A DNA stretch of 64,000 bases from the NCBI RefSeq assembly GCF_018491765.1, contig NZ_JABWCU010000017.1, positions 84,908 to 148,907 on the forward strand, in the 5' to 3' direction. This document shows positions 1 through 8,821 of the stretch, piece by piece. A program made the translations under genes and the position numbers. The notes below the pieces were generated by a model. It had not been told where the DNA came from. It saw only the letters and a list, made by a program, of their open reading frames with translations, and ran no database searches. Within the stretch, counting starts at the first letter, position 1; every line of letters begins with the position of its first letter. The DNA is from Novosphingobium profundi (GTDB lineage: Bacteria; Pseudomonadota; Alphaproteobacteria; Sphingomonadales; Sphingomonadaceae).

Positions 1-2
1 CG

Positions 3-563
3 CGCTCCGACGTTCGCCCCTGCCTCGTCCAGATCGCCCCGCCCACGCGCCAGGGCGTGGAAGCCTACGACGATATAACCGAAGAACTCCAAGGCCTCAC
101 CGGCAAGATCAACGGCCAGTTTGCCGAGCTTGACTGGACCCCGATCCGCTTCATCAACCGTTCGGTCGAGCGCCCCAAACTCGCGCGGCTGTTCCGCAAG
201 GCGCGCGCCTGCCTCGTGACCTCGCTGGCCGACGGGATGAACCTGGTCGCCAAGGAATATGTCGCGGCGCAGGACCCGGATGACCCCGGTGTGCTCATTC
301 TCTCACGCTTCGCAGGAGCCGCCGAGGACATGACGCAGGCACTCCTCGTCAATCCCTACGACATCGAAGAAATGGCGGGCGCGATCGACGCGGCATTCCG
401 CATGCCGCTCGAGGAACGCCGCCGCCGCCACGAAAGCTCCCTCGAGGCCGTGAAGCGAACCGCGGCCATGCTTTGGGCGGAGAGCTTCCTCAAGGTCCTC
501 AAGTCGAGCGTCACGACTTTCGAGCTTAGACCCGAGGGCGAAACGCCACTCCCCGCGTCGTGA
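3..563 (+). CDS. otsA: Trehalose-6-phosphate synthase, C-terminal part (gene enters from the left edge)
   Basis: The open frame runs in from the window edge, so only the last 186 or so residues are seen and the true start lies outside. The visible part matches the C-terminal half of glycosyltransferase family 20 (OtsA). It has the LVQIAPPTRQGVEAY strand, then FINRSVERPKLARLFRKA, the DGMNLVAKEYVAAQ nucleotide-sugar-binding motif, and LSRFAGAAEDMTQALLVNP. OtsA joins UDP-glucose and glucose-6-phosphate to trehalose-6-phosphate in the cytoplasm, usually for osmotic and desiccation tolerance. No otsB phosphatase follows; the next gene concerns the cell wall. The family call is secure; a related glucosylglycerol-phosphate synthase cannot be fully excluded from this fragment. 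Confidence 0.88.
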   Translation, partial: RSDVRPCLVQIAPPTRQGVEAYDDITEELQGLTGKINGQFAELDWTPIRFINRSVERPKLARLFRKARACLVTSLADGMNLVAKEYVAAQDPDDPGVLILSRFAGAAEDMTQALLVNPYDIEEMAGAIDAAFRMPLEERRRRHESSLEAVKRTAAMLWAESFLKVLKSSVTTFELRPEGETPLPAS

Positions 564-660
564 TCCTCGCCGGGCGCATGCCGCGTGCACGATGGCGCGA
601 AGGCACATCAAGCCCTTCGCAAGACATCTTGGAATAAAGTGAGCGCGCACGTAAAATATG

Positions 661-772
661 TTTTGAACACCAGCGCGCCTCATTGAAACAATATTCCAAT
701 GTCCACTTTTGAACAAACTTTTCAAGAATAAGCGCAAGTCATCGAGATATGTTCATTTTTGAACCAACTTTG
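661..772. repeat. Three TTTTGAAC repeats in an AT-rich leader
   Basis: The 260-bp gap between otsA and the next gene is much more AT-rich than its surroundings. It holds TTTTGAAC at 661, 707 and 757; the last two extend to TTTTGAACAAACTTT and TTTTGAACCAACTTT. Spacing is 46 and 50 bp. They could be binding sites for a regulator of the downstream L,D-transpeptidase gene, or chance repeats in AT-rich DNA. No clear promoter was picked. Confidence 0.35.
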
Positions 773-823
773 AATTTTTTTACAATTTAGACCTTCAAAT
801 GAAGCTGATCTCACGCCATAATT

Positions 824-1537
824 GTGGGCATGGTGGAGTGGTCTTCGAAAATCGATCGTCGTGCAATGCTGATTACAGGAGCCGTGGGAGCCTTGGGTGT
901 CCTCACCCGGCGCTCCTCGTTGCTCGATCCCGTGGGTCCGCAGGCACCGCCTGCCTCGCGTGCTCCTACCCCGCGTCCGGCCGCAAAGGCCGTTCCTGCC
1001 ACGCCGAAGCCCGAATTCCCGCAATTCGCCGTCAATCCGCATCTGCTCGACAAGGCACGATCCGCGCTCGATAGGCATGGTCGCAAGATCGCGCATCGCG
1101 ACCGGATCGCGCTGATCGACTTCACCGTCTCCTCTTCGAAGCAGCGCTTGCACCTGCTCGACCTCGAAGCCGGGACGGCCAAGCAGATGCTCGTCGCCCA
1201 CGGATCAGGCTCGGACCCGGCGCACACCGGCTTCCTCGAACGCTTTTCCAACGTTTCGGGATCGAACGCCTCGAGCCGGGGGGCTTATGTCACGGCGGAC
1301 TACTATGTCGGCAAGCATGGCCGCTCGCAACGCCTGCTCGGGCTCGACCCGACCAACGACAACGCCCTCGAACGCGCGATCGTACTGCACAGCGCCTGGT
1401 ACGCGAACGAGGACATGCTGCGCTCGCATGGCATGCTCGGGCGCAGCCAGGGCTGCTTTGCGGTGGGCGAAAACTGCCTGTCCGAAGCCTTCGCCTTCCT
1501 CGGCGAAGGACGGATGATCTACGCCGACAGGGCCTGA
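824..1537 (+). CDS. Murein L,D-transpeptidase catalytic-domain protein (YkuD_2 type)
   Basis: The 237-residue protein begins with a twin-arginine-like signal (DRRAMLITGAVGALGVL, residues about 11-27) and a Pro/Ala-rich linker, so the enzyme part should lie in the periplasm. The second half carries the features of the YkuD_2 branch of L,D-transpeptidases: FSNVSGSNASSRGAY, IVLHSAWYAN with a conserved His, and GMLGRSQGCFAV with the catalytic Cys. Such enzymes make or trim 3-3 cross-links in peptidoglycan or attach proteins to it. An in-frame ATG six bases further on (830) is an alternative start. A second, unrelated-subfamily L,D-transpeptidase follows 120 bp downstream, so this is a small wall-remodelling locus. 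Confidence 0.85.
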   Translation: MGMVEWSSKIDRRAMLITGAVGALGVLTRRSSLLDPVGPQAPPASRAPTPRPAAKAVPATPKPEFPQFAVNPHLLDKARSALDRHGRKIAHRDRIALIDFTVSSSKQRLHLLDLEAGTAKQMLVAHGSGSDPAHTGFLERFSNVSGSNASSRGAYVTADYYVGKHGRSQRLLGLDPTNDNALERAIVLHSAWYANEDMLRSHGMLGRSQGCFAVGENCLSEAFAFLGEGRMIYADRA

Positions 1538-1658
1538 CCCTCGTGCCGGTGTGCGCCGACCATCGATGCCGGTGACCGACACCGGGCAATCAACGATTGT
1601 CTCGAAACATTTCGGGGGTTTCGCTCGTTTCCATCCCGTTCATTCGGGAGAGACCTTC

Positions 1659-3098
1659 GTGCGACATGCCATGCGAAATGCGGTGAAACTTGCCTCGACG
1701 GCCAGCCTGGCCTGCGCCCTGGCCGCCTGCGGCTCGGACGGCCAGAACCAGGCCGTCGCCCGCGAGCCCCATTGGAATTCCTCCTCCGCGCGCGCGTTGA
1801 ACGAAGCCATCGCCCAACGTGCCGCACACGGCCTCGACCACATCGCCTTCAAGGCTGCGGGCGATCCCGATACCACCGAAGGATCAGCCCAGCTGACGCA
1901 AGAAGCGCTACGCTTTGCCGCCGCGCTCGCCCAGGGCGCCAGCGACCCCACCAAGCTCTTCGAGGTCTACACGATCCCGCGCCCCCAGGCCGACCTCAGG
2001 GCCGGGCTCGCCAAGGCGCTCGCAGAGGACAAACTGGACGACTGGCTGGCCAGCCTCGCCCCGCAGGAGGGCCCCTACCAGCTCCTTTCCAAGGCCTATC
2101 TCGAGCTTGAAAAGCAGAAGGCCGCACCCTCCCCCGGCATCCCGGTGACCGACGAGGCGATCCGACCGGGCGACGACGACGCACGCGTTCCCGCCATCGC
2201 GCGCCAACTGATCGCCTCCGATTATCTTGCGGGCGAGCCGGCTTCCGGCAATCGCTACACACCCGCGATGGCCGCAGCGGTCAAGCGCATGCAGACCGAC
2301 TACGGCATCAAGCCCGATGGGGTGATCGGCAAGGACGCGCTGGAAATCCTCAACCTTTCCGTTGCCGACCGGCTGCGCGCCCTCGCGGTGGCCATGGAGC
2401 GTCTGCGCTGGCTCGAACGCAATCCCCCCGCCACCCGCATCGACGTCAACACCGCTGCGGGCCGCCTCGCCTACTGGCGCGATGGCAAGCAGGTCGACAC
2501 CCGCAAGGTGGTGGTCGGCGAACCGGGTCGCGAGACGCCGCAGCTCGGCTCCCCGATCTTCCGTCTCGTCGCCAACCCGACCTGGACCGTACCCCGCTCG
2601 ATCCAGGAAAAGGAATTCGCCGGCAAGGGTTCGGGCTATCTCCAGGCGCACAACATGGCCTGGAAGGATGGCTGGATCGTCCAGCAGTCGGGCCCGAAGA
2701 ATTCGCTCGGCCTGGTCAAGTTCGACATGCAGAACACCCACGCGATCTATCTGCACGACACCCCGGCCAAGGCGCTGTTCGACGAAGTCCAGCGCCAGCG
2801 CAGCCACGGCTGCGTGCGCGTCGACGATGCACTGGGCTTCGCGCAGCTGATCGCGCAGAACGAAGGTGTCGAGGCCGAATGGCACAAGGCCCGCGCCACG
2901 GGCAAGGAGAGCTTCGTCAAGCTGCCCAAGCAGATTCCCGTGCGCCTGCTCTACCAGACCGTGCTCTTCGATGACGCGGGAAATCCGGTGATCCGCGCCG
3001 ATCCCTACGACTGGGACGAACGCGTCGCAGTCAAGCTCGGTTTCGCCAAGCGCCCGGGGCACGTGCTCAAGTCCAAGTCCGACGACATCGGCCCCTGA
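1659..3098 (+). CDS. L,D-transpeptidase lipoprotein of the YcbB/LdtD type
   Basis: The GTG at 1659 was chosen because a GGGAG ribosome site sits seven bases upstream; the ATG at 1671 is the alternative. The roughly 479-residue product starts with a lipoprotein signal ending in LAAC-GS. A helical region follows, then a peptidoglycan-binding_1 domain (RYTPAMAAAVKRMQ to DGVIGKDALEIL, about residues 200-230) and a YkuD catalytic domain with the signatures AIYLHDTP and QRSHGCVRVDDA (catalytic Cys). This is the domain order of YcbB/LdtD, which forms 3-3 cross-links between stem peptides. It is convergent with the jetABC operon, the two being separated by palindromic repeats. Confidence 0.9.
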   Translation: MRHAMRNAVKLASTASLACALAACGSDGQNQAVAREPHWNSSSARALNEAIAQRAAHGLDHIAFKAAGDPDTTEGSAQLTQEALRFAAALAQGASDPTKLFEVYTIPRPQADLRAGLAKALAEDKLDDWLASLAPQEGPYQLLSKAYLELEKQKAAPSPGIPVTDEAIRPGDDDARVPAIARQLIASDYLAGEPASGNRYTPAMAAAVKRMQTDYGIKPDGVIGKDALEILNLSVADRLRALAVAMERLRWLERNPPATRIDVNTAAGRLAYWRDGKQVDTRKVVVGEPGRETPQLGSPIFRLVANPTWTVPRSIQEKEFAGKGSGYLQAHNMAWKDGWIVQQSGPKNSLGLVKFDMQNTHAIYLHDTPAKALFDEVQRQRSHGCVRVDDALGFAQLIAQNEGVEAEWHKARATGKESFVKLPKQIPVRLLYQTVLFDDAGNPVIRADPYDWDERVAVKLGFAKRPGHVLKSKSDDIGP

Positions 3099-3126
3099 GG
3101 ACGGGCGAAAAGCAGAAGGGAGCCGC

Positions 3127-3179
3127 TAGAGCATTTTCCAGTCAGGTGGAATCACCTGACGGTTCAGAAAATGCGCTAG
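3127..3179. repeat. Palindromic repeat element A (REP-like)
   Basis: Nested inverted repeat: outer arms TAGAGCATTTTC and GAAAATGCGCTA, inner perfect arms GTCAGGTG and CACCTGAC around GAAT. It resembles short intergenic palindromes scattered through alphaproteobacterial genomes. It lies between convergent genes and may also act as a transcription stop, though it has no clean T tract. Confidence 0.6.
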
Positions 3180-3188
3180 AACAACAAG

Positions 3189-3232
3189 CTAGAGCGGTCG
3201 ATCGGATGCAATCTGATCGTAAACCGCTCTAG
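3189..3232. repeat. Palindromic repeat element B (REP-like), overlapping the jetC stop codon
   Basis: Perfect outer arms CTAGAGCGGT (3189-3198) and ACCGCTCTAG (3223-3232). The inner arms CGATCGGAT and ATCTGATCG pair with one G-T wobble around GCA. The sequence family differs from element A ten bases away. Its right end supplies the TAG stop codon of jetC, so the element reaches into the coding end of the gene. Confidence 0.6.
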
Positions 3233-6200
3233 GCCGCCCCCTCCTGCTCGAAGCGCTGCTTGAACAAGTCGAAGGGTTCGTTGGCGGGGTTCGCCTCGCG
3301 GAACTTCTTTCGTCCCTCGTCCTTGAGATAGTCGGCGTAAAGCATCGTCGTCGTGCCCACACGGCGCACCGAAAGCACGGTGTCCATCTGCTCCATGAAC
3401 ACGCCCAGCTTCTCGATCGGGGCGCAGGCGAAGACCTGCAGATTGAACTCGCGCAGCAGCGCCAGGCAGCTGTTGACGTTGCCCCCGTCGAGCGCGTTGA
3501 AGGCTTCGTCGAACAAGATGATGCCCAACCCCATGCGCTCGCGATTGTCTTCCGAACCGTGGCACACGTTGGCCATCGCGCAGGCCATGGCAATGTAGAA
3601 GGGCACCTGCTTCTCGCCGCCCGACCCGCTGCCCTGGCGCTTGGCGTAGTCCGAGGTCACCCGCTCGCCGTCGAGCGTCGTGGTCTGCAGTTCGAAGGTC
3701 AGGTAATTGCGATAGTCGCTGATCTGTTCGACGTTCTCGCCCTCGTCGATCATGCGCTTGATGCGCTCGACGCCCTTCATGATGCTGGGCTCGAGGTTTT
3801 CCTGGCCCTCGTCGAACAGCGTACTGACGTCGATACTGTTGAGCTGGACGAGCCGCGCGATCTCGACGATCTCGGCGAAGAAGCGATCGGGCTTGACCTC
3901 GAAGCGGTAGAGCTCGCCATGGAACGGGCGCAGTTGCAGGCTGCGGTTGAGGTTGCGGATCTGCCGCTTGGCGCCTTCGATGCGGTCGTGCAACTTCACC
4001 AGCATGTCGGTCTTGAGCGAGGTCTCGATCGAGCTGCGCGCTTCCTCGGCCTGCTCGCGGTAGTCACCCAGCGTATTGGTGACGATCGAGGCAAGCTGGC
4101 CTTCCAGCCAGGCGAGCTGCACCTGGGGTGTCGCTTCCTTGTCGAACTGGCCCGCGATCCCGGCGTCGTGCGCATAGGCATAGGCCTTCTGCGGCGCCTG
4201 CCCCAGAAGCTGATTGACACGCGCGCGCGCCCTTGCGGCGTTGTCTTGCGCCGCGTTGCGCAGCGAGGGCAGCACCTTGCGGTGTTCCTCGGCAAGGTAG
4301 GCGAAGTCGCGCAGGGCATCCTCGCGCGCCGCTTCGTCAAGACCATCGCGCTCGGCGAACGAGGCCTCGGCGCGGGCGAATTCCTCGCGCGCGACCGCCA
4401 GCTTCTCGCCCGCACTGCCGACGTGGTGCCCGGCGACACGCTGCGCCTTCTCGTCGGCCTCCAGCTCTTCCTCGTAACCGGCAAGGTCAGCCTTGAGCGC
4501 GACAAGGCGCTCGCGGATCTCGACCGGCCGCTCGCCCTCGAGCGTGCGGATGTTGTCGCGGATCTGCGCGATGCCCTCGGCCTTGCCCTGGCGAACGCGT
4601 TCGAGCTCCTCGAGATTGCGTCCGGCGGCGACTTCCAGGAAGCGCTGGATGTCGGCGACGAGGTCCTTGAGGCTGCCTGCCTTGGCCTGCGCCAGTTCGA
4701 GCGAACGCTCCTGCCCGGCCACCAGCTGTTCGAGCATCGGCAAGTTCTTGGCGTTGGCCTCCTTGCCAAGGCGATGCACCTTGGCCGGGCGGCGGTTCTC
4801 GATCGAGCCGCCCGAAGAAAACAGGCAGTCTGGCGTCACCGCACGATCGTGGCGCAGCAGTTCCTGTTCGGTCTCGACCCGGCGCACGGTGTTGAGGCGC
4901 CGGTTGATGAAGGCGCGCGCGTGGACGTCGTCGGTCTCGATCACGTCGGCAAGGCTGCCGGTGGTCGGGGTCTGCGACTGCTCGCCGGTCTTGGTGGTGT
5001 TGACGATCTGCGTGCCGGGAAAATCGCGGCGCTGCTTGCGCAGCAGCGCGATCGCGTCCTGCGCCTGACGGGGGTCGACGACGAGCGCGTCGCGCGCGGC
5101 GCCGAGCAGCGTCTCGGCCGCCTCGACCCAGCGCTCGTCGGTCACCTCGACAAGCTCGCACACCGGCTTGGCGGCGATGCCGTTGGCCGCGAGGTACTCC
5201 ATCAGCCGCGCGGTCGGCCCCTCGATCATCGCCCCGCCGCGCGCGACGCCCTGGAGCTGCTCGCGGTTCTCACGCAGCTGCTGGCGCAGGCTGGCCATGC
5301 CGGCAAGCTGCGCCTCGCGCGCGTCCTGCGCGGCGCCAAGGTAGCGTTCGAGCGGGCGCAGCAGCCGGGCGACGATCTGGTCGATGTCGCGCGCGGCAAG
5401 CGCCGTGCCGTCGGTCACGCGCGCGTTGAGCGCCTCGAGCGCCTCGCGCGCAAGCCGGTATTCATCGCCCGCGTGTGTCTGGACGAGCCGGTCGGACAGG
5501 CCCGCGACCGCACCGATCGCGGCGAAATAGGACTGGTAGTCCTTGTCCGCCTCGTCGAAGGCGCGCTGCGCGATGGGCAAGTTGAGATCGCGGAACTCGC
5601 GGATCGCCTGCTCGCGTGTGTCGTTCTCGAGCGCGCGCGATATTTCGCGGATTTCCTCGCCCACCGAAGCGATCGCCTCGCGGGTACGCGCGACGCGGCG
5701 GTCGGCGAGTTCCTGGTCGGAAAGGCGCGTCTCGTGCTGGCCGGTGACCACGCGCAAGTGCTCTTCCAGCCGGTCGCGCTCGGCCTTGCTTGCGATCCAG
5801 CGCATGCGGGTTTCCTCGCCGAGCTTCTCATCCAGCTCGCGATAGGCGCCGATCGCCTCGGTGACTTGGTCCTTCTGGACTTCGAGGTCTTCGATCTTCT
5901 TGATCAGGCCGCGCCAGGTCGAGACCGACTTGCGCAGCCCCTCGACGTCGAGCCCGGCGGGATCGAGCAGGAATTCGCGCACGAATTCGGTGGCCGACTT
6001 CATCTCGCGGATGCGCAGGCCATTGCGCAACGTCTTGAGGAACTTTTCCGGGTCCGCGTGATGCCCCTTGCCGCCCAGCACGCTGAGCACGCGGCGGGTG
6101 AAATGGGTCGGGCGATGACCGAAGTTCTCGAAGCCCTCCTGCTTGCGCAGGCGTGCCATGAGTTCGCCATAGGGGCGCACATAGGAGGCCCCGTCCGACT

Positions 6201-6639
6201 CCTCGATGAAGTCGGTGTCACGCAACGACTGGCCGGGCGCGATGAAAGCGCCCAGCACGTCCTCGCCCTGCTCGCCCTCGACCGCGCTCATGCCGATGCC
6301 GACCGTCCAGCACATGCCGTCGTGCTCGCGCTCGAACACGAGGCTGACGTAGCTCAGGCAATTGCTGCGCAGCGTCTCGCCCGCCACGCGGCCCAGGCAA
6401 TAGTCGAAGACCGAGCGGTTTTCGCCCACCTTGCGGGTCTGCCCGGCGGTGACGTTGGCGCTCGCATTGAGCTGGAAGTAGTTCTTGTTGTTGCCGGTGA
6501 GCACGACCTGGATCGCATCGAGGATCGAGGACTTGCCCGCGCCATTGGGGCCGATCAGCGAAGTCGAGCCGCGCAGATCGAACGAAAGGCGCTCGAAGGT
6601 ATACCAGTTGATGAGGTTGATGCGGCTGAGCGTGATCAC
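3229..6639 (-). CDS. jetC: JetC/MksB-like SMC ATPase of a Wadjet/Mks condensin operon
   Basis: The 1136-residue protein has an N-terminal Walker A (GPNGAGKSS, residues 30-38), long charged coiled-coil arms, and a central hinge-like region near residues 490-620. At the C-terminus are the ABC signature SGSGGEKQ and Walker B IILFDEAFNALDGG. This is the layout of the MukB-like JetC/MksB family, about 1100 residues and shorter than MukB. The protein should form a ring-shaped DNA-loop-extruding ATPase with the JetA kleisin and JetB. Its start overlaps the jetB stop in ATGA. In plasmid-restricting Wadjet systems a topoisomerase-VI-like nuclease gene, jetD, follows; here the next gene is a convergent L,D-transpeptidase, so jetD is absent. 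It may therefore serve chromosome organisation rather than defence. Confidence 0.88.
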   Translation of the reverse strand: MITLSRINLINWYTFERLSFDLRGSTSLIGPNGAGKSSILDAIQVVLTGNNKNYFQLNASANVTAGQTRKVGENRSVFDYCLGRVAGETLRSNCLSYVSLVFEREHDGMCWTVGIGMSAVEGEQGEDVLGAFIAPGQSLRDTDFIEESDGASYVRPYGELMARLRKQEGFENFGHRPTHFTRRVLSVLGGKGHHADPEKFLKTLRNGLRIREMKSATEFVREFLLDPAGLDVEGLRKSVSTWRGLIKKIEDLEVQKDQVTEAIGAYRELDEKLGEETRMRWIASKAERDRLEEHLRVVTGQHETRLSDQELADRRVARTREAIASVGEEIREISRALENDTREQAIREFRDLNLPIAQRAFDEADKDYQSYFAAIGAVAGLSDRLVQTHAGDEYRLAREALEALNARVTDGTALAARDIDQIVARLLRPLERYLGAAQDAREAQLAGMASLRQQLRENREQLQGVARGGAMIEGPTARLMEYLAANGIAAKPVCELVEVTDERWVEAAETLLGAARDALVVDPRQAQDAIALLRKQRRDFPGTQIVNTTKTGEQSQTPTTGSLADVIETDDVHARAFINRRLNTVRRVETEQELLRHDRAVTPDCLFSSGGSIENRRPAKVHRLGKEANAKNLPMLEQLVAGQERSLELAQAKAGSLKDLVADIQRFLEVAAGRNLEELERVRQGKAEGIAQIRDNIRTLEGERPVEIRERLVALKADLAGYEEELEADEKAQRVAGHHVGSAGEKLAVAREEFARAEASFAERDGLDEAAREDALRDFAYLAEEHRKVLPSLRNAAQDNAARARARVNQLLGQAPQKAYAYAHDAGIAGQFDKEATPQVQLAWLEGQLASIVTNTLGDYREQAEEARSSIETSLKTDMLVKLHDRIEGAKRQIRNLNRSLQLRPFHGELYRFEVKPDRFFAEIVEIARLVQLNSIDVSTLFDEGQENLEPSIMKGVERIKRMIDEGENVEQISDYRNYLTFELQTTTLDGERVTSDYAKRQGSGSGGEKQVPFYIAMACAMANVCHGSEDNRERMGLGIILFDEAFNALDGGNVNSCLALLREFNLQVFACAPIEKLGVFMEQMDTVLSVRRVGTTTMLYADYLKDEGRKKFREANPANEPFDLFKQRFEQEGAA

Positions 6640-7367
6640 GACGCGGTCTCCTCGCTGGGGCTGCCTTCGGCGGTGGTCTCTTCGGGGGCGGCCTCTTCGG
6701 GGACCGCTTGCGTGGTCGACGGCGACGCCAGTGGATCGGCGCCTTCCTCGGCGGCCTGGCGTGCCTTGGTCGCTGCGATCCAGTCCTCGATGCGCGTCTG
6801 CCAGGCTTCTCCGGTCACGCTACGGATCGCGGGGCGGATGGTAATGCTGACGCCATTGTCGAGCGGGATGTCGTCGCCCAGGTCGATGAAACGGCGGCGG
6901 CGGAAACTGTCGAGGATCTTGCGCACGCGCGGCCAGGCCGGGCGCGGACGCGCCACCCACTGGTCATAGCGCTCCATGACTTCCATCGAGGTCGTCTCGA
7001 CGTGGCCGAATTCCTCCTGGCTCATCGTCAGCACGCCGTTCTCGAACGCGGCGCGCAGGGCCAGCAAAAGGATCGTCTCGTCGAGCGAGAGCATGGTGCG
7101 CGAGAGGCTCTCGTTCGGGCGCAGCTCGATCATCATCTCTTCCGGACGGATCACCAGTTCACGCCCGAGCGCGTCGAAAAGACCCGCAAAATAGGCCTTG
7201 TGGCGCAGCACCAGGTCGTAAGTCCCGGTCGCGTTGTGATCGTCGCGGAAGAGGCACTGCTGGTGGAGCAACCGGTCGGCCGCGCGCACCATCATCTCCT
7301 TGGACAGGTCCTGGTTGCGCGGGTGCTCGAGCAGCTCTTCGAGGTCGTAGAGAGTGGGGCCGGTCAT
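6636..7367 (-). CDS. jetB: JetB/MksE-like condensin subunit (DUF4194)
   Basis: 243 residues. The N-terminal 200 residues form the winged-helix type JetB/MksE domain (LDETILLLALRAAFE, VMERYDQWVARPRPAWPRVRKILDSFRRRRFIDLG). A low-complexity acidic Ala/Glu/Thr tail follows. JetB proteins bind the kleisin JetA and bridge it to the SMC heads. The gene overlaps both neighbours by ATGA (jetA stop at 7364-7366, jetC start at 6639), so the three subunits are probably made by coupled translation. The family call rests on the match to DUF4194-like proteins and on its position between jetA and jetC. Confidence 0.82.
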   Translation of the reverse strand: MTGPTLYDLEELLEHPRNQDLSKEMMVRAADRLLHQQCLFRDDHNATGTYDLVLRHKAYFAGLFDALGRELVIRPEEMMIELRPNESLSRTMLSLDETILLLALRAAFENGVLTMSQEEFGHVETTSMEVMERYDQWVARPRPAWPRVRKILDSFRRRRFIDLGDDIPLDNGVSITIRPAIRSVTGEAWQTRIEDWIAATKARQAAEEGADPLASPSTTQAVPEEAAPEETTAEGSPSEETAS

Positions 7368-8821
7368 GACTTAGTGCTCGCGGGATCGGATGAAAGACGT
7401 TCAATGCGAAAGGCGGTGAAGGCGGACCAGTCGGTCTCGACGACGCGCCCGGGCTCGTGGACGACCCTGAAGCGGCGCGAAAGCTCCTTGCTCGCGTACA
7501 TGTCGAGCTGGCGCGCGCCCTGCAGCAAGAGCGCCTGCTCGGGGCTTTCGATGCGAAACGCATCGGCATCGAGCCGCTCGCGCGCGCCCAGGTTCGCCTC
7601 GATATAGTCGGCGATCTTCTGCGGGGTGACCGCCAGCTTCAGGAGGTAGAGCTTCTGCGTCTGGTCGTAGGCGACGAGCGCAGGATCAATCTGCGAGGTG
7701 CGCACCGGGCTTGGCGGCGCAACCACGCGCCGCAGGGCCGGCGTCGCGAGGCTTTCCGGCCCCCAGGCGCGCACGGGGTCGGCCAGCTCGCTCGCCACCT
7801 CGACCGGGGCATCCCACTCGAGCGGGAGCGCGGCAGTGTCGCGCAGCAGGTGGGTGATGCGAAGGAGCGTCGAGCCGTCGACCTCGTTCATGTAGCTGAC
7901 GGTACGCGCGATGCGCTGCTCGAGGCGGCTGCGGAAGGCGTCGATATCGTCGAGACGGTCCTCGGCAGCATCGAAGATGCGCTTCACCTGCCCGAGATGC
8001 TGGCGCACTTTCGAGACCGCCATATCGAGGCTGCTGGCCAAACCCTGCGCCACATAGCCTTGCGCGAAGGCGCCGACGATGCGCGCATCGTGCTCGTAAT
8101 CCGAGATCATCTGGATGATCCGGTTGCGGTGGCGGAAGGGGTTGTTGGTCGTCTTGATCACCCGATAGTCGGCGATCAGCACGTCCTCGACGAAATCGAA
8201 GAAGCGCGCAAGGATGGTGGTCGGCTGCGGGTCGGAGACGATGCGCTGCTCGTGCGCGCGCAAGTTGCCGATGATCGCCGAGAGGTGCTGCTGGAAGCGC
8301 CGCGCGCGAAGTGCCGCGTCGGCAAGCGAGGAAGCCTTGTCGAGCGGGTTCTCGCCCAACCGCTCGATCACGCTCTCGAGCGCGGCGATGGTGCCGCCGA
8401 AGTGGACCGCCTCGCCCTCCTCGATGGCGCTCAGCGTCTCGAGCAGCATCGAGACCGAAGCGTCGAGATCGACCATCTCGACGTAGCCACGGGTGTGCTC
8501 CACCAGCCAGCCAGCCTGCCGCAGCTTCAGATAGACATTGAGCGGGTTCTGGCTGGCGTCGGCGTTGGCGGCGTCCGAGGCGAAGTCGTCGACGATGTCG
8601 GAGAGCCGGTCGATCTGCGTCGCGATGAAGGCGACAAGGTCATCCTTGCGCACCGGATTGGTGTAGTGCTCGCCGAAGAAGGCGCGGTAGACCCACAGAA
8701 TGAGCCGCGCGTAATCGCGCCGCGCGGGCGAAGCGAGCACGGCAAAGAGACTGGGAGGCAAATGCCCGAACAGCGCATCGCGCGGCCCCGGCTCCCGTTT
8801 TCCATTGCTCGCAGTCTGCAT
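7364..8821 (-). CDS. jetA: JetA/MksF-like kleisin subunit
   Basis: The start at 8821 gives 485 residues beginning MQTASNGKREPG; the frame stays open further upstream, but that part looks like non-coding GC-rich sequence. Family features are LFGHLPPSLFAVLASPARRDYARLILWVY near the N-terminus, then LNVYLKLRQAGWLVEHTRGYVEMVDLD and a long helical middle (VIKTTNNPFRHRNRIIQMISDYEHDARI). JetA is the MukF-like kleisin that closes the SMC ring. It is the first gene of the three-gene operon. The upstream 430 bp carry no recognisable gene, so neither end of the operon has room for jetD. Confidence 0.82.
   Translation of the reverse strand: MQTASNGKREPGPRDALFGHLPPSLFAVLASPARRDYARLILWVYRAFFGEHYTNPVRKDDLVAFIATQIDRLSDIVDDFASDAANADASQNPLNVYLKLRQAGWLVEHTRGYVEMVDLDASVSMLLETLSAIEEGEAVHFGGTIAALESVIERLGENPLDKASSLADAALRARRFQQHLSAIIGNLRAHEQRIVSDPQPTTILARFFDFVEDVLIADYRVIKTTNNPFRHRNRIIQMISDYEHDARIVGAFAQGYVAQGLASSLDMAVSKVRQHLGQVKRIFDAAEDRLDDIDAFRSRLEQRIARTVSYMNEVDGSTLLRITHLLRDTAALPLEWDAPVEVASELADPVRAWGPESLATPALRRVVAPPSPVRTSQIDPALVAYDQTQKLYLLKLAVTPQKIADYIEANLGARERLDADAFRIESPEQALLLQGARQLDMYASKELSRRFRVVHEPGRVVETDWSAFTAFRIERLSSDPASTKS

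Noticed and set aside
3559..6969. Very long plus-strand open frame opposite jetC
   Set aside because: Antisense shadow of a GC-rich gene: no family match and repetitive Leu/Arg/Gly/Asp composition. The same holds for long frames opposite jetA (7457-8926), cheA (37879-40356), flhA (12947-15007) and the FlaEY-like gene (19796-21478).
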